Assembly: GCA_030550275.1 (NCBI GenBank)
Contig: JAUQPR010000009.1
Location: 33,002 to 97,001 of the forward strand
Origin: Bacteroidota bacterium
GTDB taxonomy: Bacteria; Bacteroidota; Ignavibacteria; Kapaibacteriales; HRBIN21
Direction: 5' to 3'
DNA length: 64,000 nt
Positions within the stretch are counted from its first letter, which is position 1. Every line of letters starts with the position of its first letter. Below are positions 18,235 to 30,046 of this stretch, in pieces. The translations under genes and the position numbers were made by a program. The notes beneath the pieces are model-generated. The model was not told the DNA's origin, did not search any database, and saw only the letters and a program-made list of their open reading frames with translations.

Positions 18235-18870
18235 CTACAAGCTGCGCCAGCACAGCACCAGCAGCACGCCGAGCACCCCGTACGTCAGCAGCGTTGCCCA
18301 CGGCGCCTGACGCGTGCCCAACTTGAGTGCCGACCCCACCGTGCGCTTGGGTCTCCAACGCATCCCGGAGCTATCCACGAACGCAAAGAGCTCATCCAGC
18401 ACCAAGTGGCTCAGGAAGCCCATGCCAGCGGCAAACGCCAGAAAGAGCCGCACCGGCAGCGGCAGCCCCGCAGCAGCCCAAAACACCAGCGCCGTCCACA
18501 CCCCACACATCGGCAGACTGTGGAACATCCCTCGGTGCACGGTCATCCGACGCAGGAGCGCCCGCAGCGCCCACCGCACCACCCAGAAGCCCATCACAAT
18601 GATGCCGAGCTGCTCCATGGCTGTGCCCCCCACGCGAGCATGCCACCATTCCCAGCTGAGCATCACCACCAACACTGCGGCGCTGCTGAGCACAAACTCG
18701 GCAAACCGGCTGCGCGGATGGTCCAAATCCGGCAACACCCCACCGAGCGTGCAGAGAACCCCCGCTGCCAGTGCAATCGCCCAGGGCAGCATCAGGAATC
18801 CCGCGCCTGCCCCCACCAGCCCCGCCCCTATCGCCGCCGATACCCCAACATGCTGCTCAAAGCGTGCCAT
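18235..18870 (-). CDS. YdjM/DUF457-family membrane-bound metal-dependent hydrolase
   Basis: A 211-residue inner-membrane protein with about five hydrophobic segments. The family metal-site motifs are present: GGVLPDLDHPRSR, VHRGMFHSLPM and SHLVLDELFAFVDSSG. This matches the YdjM/DUF457 group of predicted membrane metal-dependent hydrolases, whose substrate is not established. The start (MARFEQHVGVSAAIG) overlaps the end of nfo by 14 nt, so it is likely translated with it. Its stop codon abuts that of the convergent OmpA-type gene. Confidence 0.8.
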   Translation of the reverse strand: MARFEQHVGVSAAIGAGLVGAGAGFLMLPWAIALAAGVLCTLGGVLPDLDHPRSRFAEFVLSSAAVLVVMLSWEWWHARVGGTAMEQLGIIVMGFWVVRWALRALLRRMTVHRGMFHSLPMCGVWTALVFWAAAGLPLPVRLFLAFAAGMGFLSHLVLDELFAFVDSSGMRWRPKRTVGSALKLGTRQAPWATLLTYGVLGVLLVLCWRSL

Positions 18871-19756
18871 CCTGCGACCAGAGCTGCTGCAGCTCCTGCT
18901 CCGAGAGCATCTCTCCGCGCGCCAAGCGCCGGAGGACGCTCAAATTGATGCGGTCCTCCCGCTCATCTTCCCCTTTCGGCGTCTCCAAAATCATTGGGAT
19001 GCTCCGCAGCCGTGGCTCCTGCAGTATCCGGCGAAAGCACTCCAATCCGCAGTACCCAAGCCCGATGTGCTCGTGGCGGTCCCGGCGCGAGCCCGCCGGA
19101 TAGCGGCTATCGTTGAGATGGAGCACCCCTAAGCGCTCCCATCCAAAGCGCCGTTGGAACTCCTCCCAGAAGCGCTCGTATCCCTCGGGCAGATCCAGCC
19201 GATACCCTGCTGCCAATGCATGGCAGGTGTCTACGCACACTCCCACATCGCCATCGGGCAGGCAACCGAGCATCGTCTCCAACTCCTCCAACGAGCTGCC
19301 CAGGGCATTCCCCTGTCCGGCGGTCAGCTCCAGGCACAGCCGCGGAGAGGAGCCGTACTCTGCAAGCATCCGAGCCAGCGCAGTGCACAGGTGGGCAATG
19401 CCCGTGGTGCGCTCCTGCGGAGGACAGCTCCCCGGATGCAGCACCAGGAGCTCGATCCCCAACTGCTGGCAGCGCCGGAACTCCGCATCCAGGGCACGGA
19501 TGCTCATCTGCCGAACCCGCTCGTCGGGCGATGCAAGGTTCAGTAGATACGGCGCGTGGGCAATCACCGGAGTAATCCCGCTGCGGGCACGTTCGAGTCG
19601 GAAGAGCTCGGCACTCTCCTGGGGCACCGCGTCGAATGCCCAACGCCGGCTTGCTGCCGTGAAGACCTGGAAGGTTGTGCATCCCAAGTGCAGTGCCCGC
19701 TCCACCGCCTGCGCCACTCCGCCGGCGATGCTCACATGAACCCCAAGCCGCAGCAT
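18857..19756 (-). CDS. nfo: Endonuclease IV (AP endonuclease)
   Basis: Zinc-dependent TIM-barrel endonuclease that cuts 5' to abasic sites in base-excision repair. The 299-residue product shows the family blocks LGVHVSIAGGVAQAVERA, AHAPYLLNLASPDE, LVLHPGS, CLELTAGQGNALG, VCVDTCHALAAGY, LHLNDSRYPAGSRRDRHEHIG and ILETPKGE, which supply the three-zinc ligands. The ATG at 19756 (MLRLGVHVS) fits the family; in-frame upstream codons run toward the rfbC promoter region. It is transcribed divergently from rfbC and is followed by the YdjM-like gene. Confidence 0.95.
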   Translation of the reverse strand: MLRLGVHVSIAGGVAQAVERALHLGCTTFQVFTAASRRWAFDAVPQESAELFRLERARSGITPVIAHAPYLLNLASPDERVRQMSIRALDAEFRRCQQLGIELLVLHPGSCPPQERTTGIAHLCTALARMLAEYGSSPRLCLELTAGQGNALGSSLEELETMLGCLPDGDVGVCVDTCHALAAGYRLDLPEGYERFWEEFQRRFGWERLGVLHLNDSRYPAGSRRDRHEHIGLGYCGLECFRRILQEPRLRSIPMILETPKGEDEREDRINLSVLRRLARGEMLSEQELQQLWSQDGTL

Positions 19757-19803
19757 GCCGTCGTGCCTTTCTATTTTCGTGCACTCAGCAGAGCGCATCT
19801 CCG

Positions 19804-20370
19804 ATGCCGCTGGAGTTGGTCCACAGCGCCTTTGAGGGCGCGCTCAAGCTGCTGCGCGCCCCTCGGTACCGCGACCACCGGGGCTGGTTCACCGAGGTCT
19901 TCCGCAATGACGAACTGCAACGCCTCGGCATCCCCACACCCTTTGTGCAGGAGAACCACTCCCGTTCGCGCCGCAACGTGCTGCGGGGGCTGCATTTCCA
20001 ATACGACCCACCCATGGGGAAGCTGCTGCGCGTCACGCGCGGTCGTGCCTTTGTGGTCGAAGTAGACATCCGCCCCGATTCCCCAACGCTGGGACAGTGG
20101 TTTGCCGTGGAGCTCTCCTCGCGCCAACCGCTGCTGCTGTGGATTCCGCCGGGCTTTGCCAATGGATTCTGTGCCCTCTCCGCCGTGGTCGAGGTGCAGT
20201 ACCTGTGCACGGCACCGTACAACCCCGCCGGTGAAGCCGCCATCCGATGGAACGACCCCGCACTGGCTATTCCCTGGCCTGTCAGCGCTCCAATCCTCTC
20301 GGAGCGGGACCGGAACGCACCATCCCTGCGGGAGTGGCTGGAACAGCTCCCCGCGCCGTTCCGAGCCTAA
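19804..20370 (+). CDS. rfbC: dTDP-4-dehydrorhamnose 3,5-epimerase
   Basis: RmlC-type cupin that epimerises dTDP-4-keto-6-deoxyglucose on the way to dTDP-L-rhamnose for surface polysaccharide. The 188-residue product has DHRGWFTEVFRNDEL, QENHSRSRRNVLRGLHFQ (with the catalytic His), LLRVTRGRAFVVEVDIR and WIPPGFANGFCALS. The ATG at 19804 begins directly at the domain. It stands alone: rfbA, rfbB and rfbD are not in the window. A near-consensus TATTTTCG at 19772-19779 may act as its -7 element. It converges with thiI, with one base between the stops. Confidence 0.93.
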   Translation: MPLELVHSAFEGALKLLRAPRYRDHRGWFTEVFRNDELQRLGIPTPFVQENHSRSRRNVLRGLHFQYDPPMGKLLRVTRGRAFVVEVDIRPDSPTLGQWFAVELSSRQPLLLWIPPGFANGFCALSAVVEVQYLCTAPYNPAGEAAIRWNDPALAIPWPVSAPILSERDRNAPSLREWLEQLPAPFRA

Positions 20371-20371
20371 G

Positions 20372-21577
20372 CTATGCCGGCTCCGGCGCATTCGGCCGCA
20401 CGGGAAAGCGCTCATGAACGCACTCCTGCTCCTGCAGTGCCCGCTGCACCAACTCCTCGATGGGCAGCCGTGCCTCCAGTGCGGCGATCTGCTCCGGATC
20501 GCTGCGCGTTGCTGAATGGCGCGGGACAAAGAGGCTGCAGCAATCCTCATCAGGCTGGATGGAGATCTCGTAGGTGCCAATCCGGCGGGCAAGCTCGACG
20601 ATTTCGTGCTTGGACATGCCAATGAGCGGTCGCAGCACGGGCATCTCGGCAGCGGCGTCGATCACTGCAAGATTGGAGAGCGTCTGCGAGCTCACCTGTG
20701 CCAGGCTTTCGCCGGTCACCAGCGCGTGCGCCCGGAGCTGCCGCGCAATTCGTTCGGCAATCCGGTACATGAAGCGGCGATACAGCACAACTCGAAACTC
20801 CGGCGGTGCCAGCACAAGGACGTGCTGCTGAATCTCCGCCAGCGGCACCAGAAACAGGCGCGAATGGTACTGGTACCGTGTCAGATGCTGCACCAATTGC
20901 CGCGCCTTCTCCTGCGATCGGCGCGATACCAGCGGGAAGCTGTGGAAATGCACGAACTCCACCTGGCATCCCCGCAGCATCATCCGCCATGCAGCAACGG
21001 GGGAGTCAATCCCGCCGGACAGCAGCGCAACCACCCGACCGCTGACCCCTACGGGCAATCCTCCAATCCCCTCGAAGCGCTCGACAAAGATGTAGACGCC
21101 CTCGGAGAGCACCCGCACCCAGATGGTCCGCTCCGGCTGGGTCAAATTCACCCGCGCACCGGTCCACTCAGCAATAGCGGCACCCAAGCGGCTCTCCATT
21201 TCGGGCGCGGGGAAGAGGAAGCGCTTATCGGTTCGCCGGCACCGTACGGCGAAGGAGGCAAAGGGTCCCATCTCGGCGAGCACTCGCTGAACCCCCTGCA
21301 GGACATCTTCCCAAGTGTGCTGGGTCCGCCATGCTGGCACAACGTACTCCACACCGATGACCGAACAGAGCCGTTCGCGCACCGCCTGCTCCAGCTCCGG
21401 CGGGGTCCGAACCTCAGCAAACTGCGGTGGAATGCGCCGCACCCGAACACCAAAATCGCTCAGCGCAATCTGGAGATTGCGCAGCGCCACGCGGTAGAAG
21501 AAGGGGCGATTGTTCCCCTTGAGCACCAGCTCATGGAAGAGAGCCACCAGCAGCACCCGCTCCACTTTCGCGTCCAT
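20372..21577 (-). CDS. thiI: tRNA 4-thiouridine synthase ThiI (no rhodanese domain)
   Basis: Sulfur-transfer enzyme that makes s4U8 in tRNA and can supply sulfur for thiamine. The 401-residue product has an N-terminal ferredoxin-like/THUMP region (about 1-170), the PP-loop VALLSGGIDSPVAAWRMM, then HSFPLVSRRSQEKARQLV, VTGESLAQVSSQTLSNL and the CCSLFVPRHSAT Cys block. It ends without the rhodanese domain found in enterobacterial ThiI, as in many Bacillota and Bacteroidota, so the sulfur donor route must differ. The ATG at 21577 (MDAKVERVLLVALFHELVLK) lies 47 nt inside the Nudix-like gene. Confidence 0.93.
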   Translation of the reverse strand: MDAKVERVLLVALFHELVLKGNNRPFFYRVALRNLQIALSDFGVRVRRIPPQFAEVRTPPELEQAVRERLCSVIGVEYVVPAWRTQHTWEDVLQGVQRVLAEMGPFASFAVRCRRTDKRFLFPAPEMESRLGAAIAEWTGARVNLTQPERTIWVRVLSEGVYIFVERFEGIGGLPVGVSGRVVALLSGGIDSPVAAWRMMLRGCQVEFVHFHSFPLVSRRSQEKARQLVQHLTRYQYHSRLFLVPLAEIQQHVLVLAPPEFRVVLYRRFMYRIAERIARQLRAHALVTGESLAQVSSQTLSNLAVIDAAAEMPVLRPLIGMSKHEIVELARRIGTYEISIQPDEDCCSLFVPRHSATRSDPEQIAALEARLPIEELVQRALQEQECVHERFPVRPNAPEPA

Positions 21578-21994
21578 GGTAGTCCAAGGCCAACTGACAA
21601 CACAACGACCCCTGGAGTGCTCCGGCACGGAGCTCCTCCAGCTCTCCCCATCGCCATTGCCGGTAGTAGGTAGCCGTGCGGGGAGCATCTTGCGGCAACC
21701 TTGGGGTTCCGGCAAGCAGCGCGCCGTAGAGCCGCATCCGAAGCCGATACTGGGCACGCTGCTGCTCCCCGCTGCACAGGAAGCGGAACTCCAGCAGCTC
21801 CGTCCCCAGCTTCTGCCGCACCAGCCGCCGAAGTGCAGCTTCATCGCTCTCACCGGGCTGCAACGTCACCGCTGGAAGCCCCCAAATGCCGGGCAGCTCG
21901 GCGTCCTCCTCGGGACGCTGCACCAGGAGCACCTTGCCCGGCTCATTCGGCGAATACACCACCACTGCGATGCTCTCCTTGAGCGTTGCCGTGC

Positions 21995-21998
<4 letters not shown>
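21531..21998 (-). CDS. Nudix-fold protein with degenerate Nudix box
   Basis: A 155-residue protein whose fold reads as Nudix: SIAVVVYSPNEPGKVLLVQRP, then LPGIWGLPAVTLQPGESDEAALRR in two parts. The box normally follows Gx5Ex7REUxEExGU. Here the first Gly is Val, E-x7-R is kept, but the REUxEE part reads RLVRQK, so the three catalytic Glu residues become Leu, Gln and Lys. Hydrolase activity is therefore doubtful; a binding or regulatory role is possible. The ATG at 21998 (MSTATLKESIAVVVY) is chosen and overlaps the ftsW end by 4 nt (ATGA); thiI starts inside its last 47 nt. Confidence 0.75.
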
Positions 21999-26089
<4,091 letters not shown>

Positions 26090-26092
26090 GCC

Positions 26093-26767
26093 ATGCTGCA
26101 GATTGACTACCGCAAGTACCCGCTACCCCGGCTGCGCCATCACGCCAGCGCGTACTTGTACATCCCGCTGGCACAGCTCCGTGTGCGCCCTCGTGGCTAC
26201 CCTCCCGTGCCGGAGCAGCTCAATTGGAGCGAGCTGTTCGCCAACGGAGCCCCGCCCACCTGCCTGGATGTCGGCTGCGGTCTGGGGAGGTTCCTGCTGA
26301 ACTACGCCGTGCTACACCCACAGGAGAACATCCTGGGGCTTGAGGTGCGCAAGAAAGCCGTCGAGTGGCTCGATACCGTCATCCGCGGTGAAGGGATCGG
26401 CAATGCTGCCGTGCTGTGGTACAGCGTCGTCAACGGCTTTCCCTTCCTTGCCAGCGATAGCATCGAGCACATCTTCTACCTCTTCCCCGACCCTTGGCCG
26501 AAGAAGCGCCACCACAAGCGGCGCGCGCTCACCCCAGAGGTGCTGAGGGAGTTCTTCCGCGTCCTCCGCCCCGGTGGGCAGTTGTGGCTGGCAACGGATG
26601 TGGCAGAGCTGGACGAATACCACTGCACGCTGCTGCACGAGCACGGCGGCTTCGAGTGCGAAGAGGTGCACGATGACAGCGCCTGGGGGCTTCCCTTGAG
26701 CGACCAGGAGCTCTTCTGCCGGCAGAAGGGTATCCCGTACGTGCGACGCCGCTGCCGCAAGCGATGA
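26093..26767 (+). CDS. trmB: tRNA (guanine-N7-)-methyltransferase TrmB
   Basis: SAM-dependent enzyme that forms m7G46 in the tRNA variable loop. The 224-residue product has the SAM loop LDVGCGLGRFLLNYA, ILGLEVRKKAVEW, the family hallmark YLFPDPWPKKRHHKRRAL and VLRPGGQLWLATDVAE. It starts 3 nt after mlaE and its TGA overlaps the aat ATG (ATGA), so the three genes form one operon. Confidence 0.95.
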   Translation: MLQIDYRKYPLPRLRHHASAYLYIPLAQLRVRPRGYPPVPEQLNWSELFANGAPPTCLDVGCGLGRFLLNYAVLHPQENILGLEVRKKAVEWLDTVIRGEGIGNAAVLWYSVVNGFPFLASDSIEHIFYLFPDPWPKKRHHKRRALTPEVLREFFRVLRPGGQLWLATDVAELDEYHCTLLHEHGGFECEEVHDDSAWGLPLSDQELFCRQKGIPYVRRRCRKR

Positions 26768-27348
26768 GCGATCGGCTCTCTGCGGAATTCCTCCTCGTTG
26801 CCTACCAGCAGGGCTACTTCCCGATGGCAGACCCGGAGACGGGCGAGATCCTCTTCTTCTCGCCCGACCCGCGCGCCATCATCCCGCTGGATGCAGTGCA
26901 CATTTCACGCTCGCTCCGGCAGACGCTGCGCAAGCAGCTCTATGAGATTCGCATCAACACCGCCTTTGAAGCTGTGATGCGCGAGTGCGCCAATCGCCCC
27001 AACACCTGGATCTCGCCGGAGATGATCGCCCTCTACACCGAGCTGCACCACATGGGCTACGCGCATTCGGTCGAGAGCTGGTACCAGGGGCAACTGGTCG
27101 GCGGGCTCTACGGCGTAGCGCTCGGTGGTGCGTTCTTCGGAGAGTCCATGTTCTCGCGCATGCCCGATGCATCGAAGGTGGCGTTCGTGGCGCTCATCGA
27201 GCGGCTGCGGGAGCGCGGCTTCGTGCTGCTGGATGCACAGTACAGCAATCCCCACACGCAGCGGCTCGGGGCAATCGAAATCCCGCGCTCGGAGTTCCTT
27301 GCCCGGCTGCGCGCAGCGGTGCGACTCCACTGCCGCTTTGCAGACTGA
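26764..27348 (+). CDS. aat: Leucyl/phenylalanyl-tRNA--protein transferase
   Basis: Adds Leu or Phe to proteins with N-terminal Arg or Lys, marking them for ClpS/ClpAP turnover (N-degron pathway). The 194-residue product begins MSDRLSAEFLLVAYQQGYFP and has ETGEILFFSPDPRAIIPLD, AHSVESWYQGQLVGGLYGV, GGAFFGESMFS and LLDAQYSNPHTQRLGA. It is shorter than the E. coli enzyme at the N-terminus, as in many non-proteobacterial forms. It converges with the OstA-like gene with 3 nt between the stops. Confidence 0.93.
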   Translation: MSDRLSAEFLLVAYQQGYFPMADPETGEILFFSPDPRAIIPLDAVHISRSLRQTLRKQLYEIRINTAFEAVMRECANRPNTWISPEMIALYTELHHMGYAHSVESWYQGQLVGGLYGVALGGAFFGESMFSRMPDASKVAFVALIERLRERGFVLLDAQYSNPHTQRLGAIEIPRSEFLARLRAAVRLHCRFAD

Positions 27349-27351
27349 GCC

Positions 27352-28605
27352 TCAGGGGACCCACCGCCGCTTGTACCGCCAGGCTATGGGCTGCGGGCGT
27401 GCGCTGTGCCACTGAAATCCCTGCAGCACCCACGCAGAGAAGTTCTCGCCGACGAGCTCCCGCGGAACATATTCGCCGTAGACCATGCTGAGCCACCGGA
27501 CCCAGCGCAGCGTATCGGCGGCAAATCCCAGCCGGATGCGGTCGGCTCCCACCCGAAAAAGCCCGCGGAAGCGCCCATCCGCATCCCGGTGGACGTACAC
27601 GCTGCGGGCAGCACCGTTGCCGCAGAGCTGCCGCACCGTATCCGAAGGGAGCACAACGACCGTATCTGCCTGCAGTTGGTGCATCCACTCGCTTGAGTCC
27701 AGCAGCACCCGCAGCCGTGCGCTGCCCCACGCACGCAGCTCCTGCAAGGTATCCGAGCGCATGGACGCCACCACCGTATCGGCGCGGAGCTCTGCCGTAC
27801 CGTACCACACGAACGGGTCGCCCCAGAGCCGGAGCCGCTCTTGCGGAGCATCTTGCCATTGCAGCTCAGCCGCCCGGGCAGCCCACACGGTATCGCCCAG
27901 AAGCTCAACACCGCCGCGTGCGGCAAGCCATTGGATCGAATCCCGCTGCAGCAGGATATGCTCTGCTCGCAGCCCCCATTGGCGGAGCGTATCCCCGTGC
28001 CGTTGGATAGTGGCTGCCCCCGCCAGCCGAATCCTCCCCATCTGCGGCAGATACTCCAGCGTGTCCGCTTCGGCTGCCCATCCGGGGAGCCTCTCCACAT
28101 AGCCTCCGCCCCAGACCAGCACGGCACCGCTTGTGCGGGCATAGCGCAGCGTATCGGTCCAGAGCTGGAGCGAATCATCATTGTAGACGACCGAACCGAA
28201 GAAGAGCAGCTCCCGACGGGCAAGCTCGTACCGCACAGAGCGGGCTCGAATGCGCTGGCTGCGCTGCTGGAGCTGCGCCCCTTCGGGCGCCGTTGCCACT
28301 GCGGTGGTGGGGTCGTAGAGGATTCGCGGTGCCCAGATCTGCAGCTCCTCCTGCTCGATGCGCACATTGCCGGCAAGTTCGATGCGCCCGGTGTGCAGAT
28401 TCTGTATCGCCCGCTGACACCGCAGCACAACGTTGCCCTGCTGCAGCCACACATTGCCCGTGAGCTCGCGGACCTCGCCACTGTCGGTCTGGGAGCCGAC
28501 GAAGCTATCCGCATGGTGCAGAATCACCGGCAGAGGCGGTCCCACTGGCTGCTGCGAACGCAGCGGCACGGCAATGAGCGCTGCTACGGCAAGGACCCAA
28601 CGCAT
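27352..28605 (-). CDS. OstA/LptA-like organic-solvent-tolerance protein
   Basis: A 417-residue exported protein. The ATG at 28605 gives signal peptide MRWVLAVAALIAVPLRS, and the mature part is a long beta-jellyroll with repeated strand patterns (LTGNVWLQQGNVVLRCQRA, IELAGNVRIEQEELQIWAP, LLFFGSVVYNDDSLQLWTDT). This is the OstA/LptA/LptC fold expanded with many repeats, as in the Bacteroidota OstA-like proteins that help carry lipopolysaccharide across the periplasm. It overlaps the end of folC by 22 nt. The exact partner set (LptD, LptC) is not in the window. Confidence 0.8.
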   Translation of the reverse strand: MRWVLAVAALIAVPLRSQQPVGPPLPVILHHADSFVGSQTDSGEVRELTGNVWLQQGNVVLRCQRAIQNLHTGRIELAGNVRIEQEELQIWAPRILYDPTTAVATAPEGAQLQQRSQRIRARSVRYELARRELLFFGSVVYNDDSLQLWTDTLRYARTSGAVLVWGGGYVERLPGWAAEADTLEYLPQMGRIRLAGAATIQRHGDTLRQWGLRAEHILLQRDSIQWLAARGGVELLGDTVWAARAAELQWQDAPQERLRLWGDPFVWYGTAELRADTVVASMRSDTLQELRAWGSARLRVLLDSSEWMHQLQADTVVVLPSDTVRQLCGNGAARSVYVHRDADGRFRGLFRVGADRIRLGFAADTLRWVRWLSMVYGEYVPRELVGENFSAWVLQGFQWHSARPQPIAWRYKRRWVP

Positions 28606-29858
28606 TCCGGCTCCAGCAACGGGAGTGCTTCGGCAAGGAGGTAGAAGGAGCCCACCACCAGGAGCGGTCCCCCGCGTTCCAGTGCTGCCTGGACAGCGGT
28701 GGGGACATCCGCAAACTCCCGCACGCTCATCCCCAGCCGCCGTGCTACCGATGCAAGTGCCGGCGTCGGCAGCGCGCGCTCGGTTGTCGGTGCACAGGCG
28801 AAGAGCTCTGCGGTAATCGGCTGTAGCAGCGCAAGCATTTGGGTAACGTCCTTGTCCGCCATCACGCCGAAGACCACCGTCCAACGCGTCTGCCCGTATC
28901 CGTGGCGCTGCAGCGTGCGACAGAGCGCTGCAATGCCTGCAGCGTTGTGGGCTACATCCACCACCACCGGTGGCGTCGCGCGGAGGAGCTCAATCCGTGC
29001 ACGCAATCCGCCCCAGCGGCGCACGGCTTCAATCCCTCGGCGGCGCTGTGCCCAGTCCGTCGGGAAGTGTGGTTGCAGCTCCTCCATCACTGCCAGTGCC
29101 AACGCAAGGTTGCGGCGCTGATGCTCCCCGGCTAACGGCAACCGTACCTCTGAGCCATCGGGGAGCCGAACGCACTGCGTCAAATCCGCATACTCGGCAC
29201 GAAGGCGCACACCGCGTTGCGGGGGACGAACTGCTCTGGCTCCAAGCTCCTGCGCCCACTGGAGGAGCGTTCTGCGCAGCCACGGTCGGCGCTCCCCAAG
29301 GACCAGCACCACCCCGGGCTTGACAATGCCCACCTTCTGCCAGGCGATCTCGTGCAGCGTGCGCCCCAAGTACTCCCGATGGTCCGCATCAATGCCGGTG
29401 ATGACCGCCACGAGCGGCTCGACCACGTTGGTGGCGTCGTACCGCCCTCCCATTCCCACCTCCACAACGGCGATCTGCACCCGCAGTGCCGAAAACACCT
29501 GGAAGGCAAGCGCCGTAGTCACCTCGAAAAACGTTGCCCCCAGGGCTTCCCCACGCTCCAGCACCTCCGGCAGCAGCTCCAGCACGAGCTCCTCGGCAAC
29601 GGGCACGCCATCAATGCGGATGCGCTCGGCAAACCTCAGCAGATGGGGCGAAGTGTACAGCCCCACACGGTACCCTTGCGCCCGGAGCATAGAGGCAATG
29701 AGCGCGCACACGCTCCCCTTGCCGTTGGTTCCGGTCACGTGCACGCAGGCAAAATCCCGTTGCGGCTGCCCGACGGCATCCAACAGTGCCGTGATGCGCT
29801 CCAGTCCTGGGCGGATCCCGAAGCGGTGCAGTCGGTATAGGCGTTCGTAGAGCTCCAT
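28584..29858 (-). CDS. folC: Bifunctional folylpolyglutamate/dihydrofolate synthase
   Basis: Mur-ligase-family enzyme that joins glutamate to dihydropteroate and to folates. The 424-residue product has the P-loop HVTGTNGKGSVCALIASML, YTSPHLLRFAERI, VGMGGRYDATNV, GIDADHREYLG and the HEIAWQKVGIVKPG block with the carbamylated Lys, then AGEHQRRNLALALA and VVDVAHNAAGI. The ATG at 29858 (MELYERLYRLHRFGIRPGLE) is normal; upstream in-frame codons cross the promoter. A TAATTTTG octamer lies 23 nt upstream. The OstA-like gene follows with a 22 nt overlap. Confidence 0.95.
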   Translation of the reverse strand: MELYERLYRLHRFGIRPGLERITALLDAVGQPQRDFACVHVTGTNGKGSVCALIASMLRAQGYRVGLYTSPHLLRFAERIRIDGVPVAEELVLELLPEVLERGEALGATFFEVTTALAFQVFSALRVQIAVVEVGMGGRYDATNVVEPLVAVITGIDADHREYLGRTLHEIAWQKVGIVKPGVVLVLGERRPWLRRTLLQWAQELGARAVRPPQRGVRLRAEYADLTQCVRLPDGSEVRLPLAGEHQRRNLALALAVMEELQPHFPTDWAQRRRGIEAVRRWGGLRARIELLRATPPVVVDVAHNAAGIAALCRTLQRHGYGQTRWTVVFGVMADKDVTQMLALLQPITAELFACAPTTERALPTPALASVARRLGMSVREFADVPTAVQAALERGGPLLVVGSFYLLAEALPLLEPECVGSLP

Positions 29859-29881
29859 GCTGCTATCCTCGCAGCAGGTCG

Positions 29882-29889
29882 CAAAATTA
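29882..29889 (-). promoter_or_regulatory. folC: Bacteroidetes-type -7 promoter element for folC
   Basis: Minus-strand TAATTTTG ending 23 nt before the folC ATG, inside the left arm of the inverted repeat. It also probably serves the OstA-like gene downstream. Confidence 0.62.
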
Positions 29890-29920
29890 CAGCCCTTCCG
29901 CCGGCGCCGTCGAAATTGCG

Positions 29921-29928
29921 TAATTTTG
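29921..29928 (+). promoter_or_regulatory. Bacteroidetes-type -7 promoter element for tRNA-Pro and nadE
   Basis: Plus-strand TAATTTTG ending 19 nt before the first base of tRNA-Pro, inside the right arm of the inverted repeat. nadE starts only 25 nt beyond the tRNA, so both probably share it. Confidence 0.65.
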
Positions 29929-29947
29929 CAAGCGTTCTCCAACAGGT

Positions 29948-30021
<74 letters not shown>

Positions 30022-30046
30022 CAACGCTGTCAATGGCACGCTCTCC

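Larger units (their letters stand above)
29881..29929. repeat. Perfect 10-bp inverted repeat formed by two divergent promoter elements
   Basis: GCAAAATTAC at 29881-29890 is the exact reverse complement of GTAATTTTGC at 29920-29929, with 29 nt between. Each arm contains one TAATTTTG element, reading toward folC on the left and toward tRNA-Pro on the right. The symmetry is explained by back-to-back promoters; it might also be a site for a dimeric regulator. Confidence 0.7.

Noticed and set aside
20372..21577. A rhodanese domain in ThiI
   Set aside because: The protein ends after the CCSLFVP block and a short tail; there is no room for the domain.
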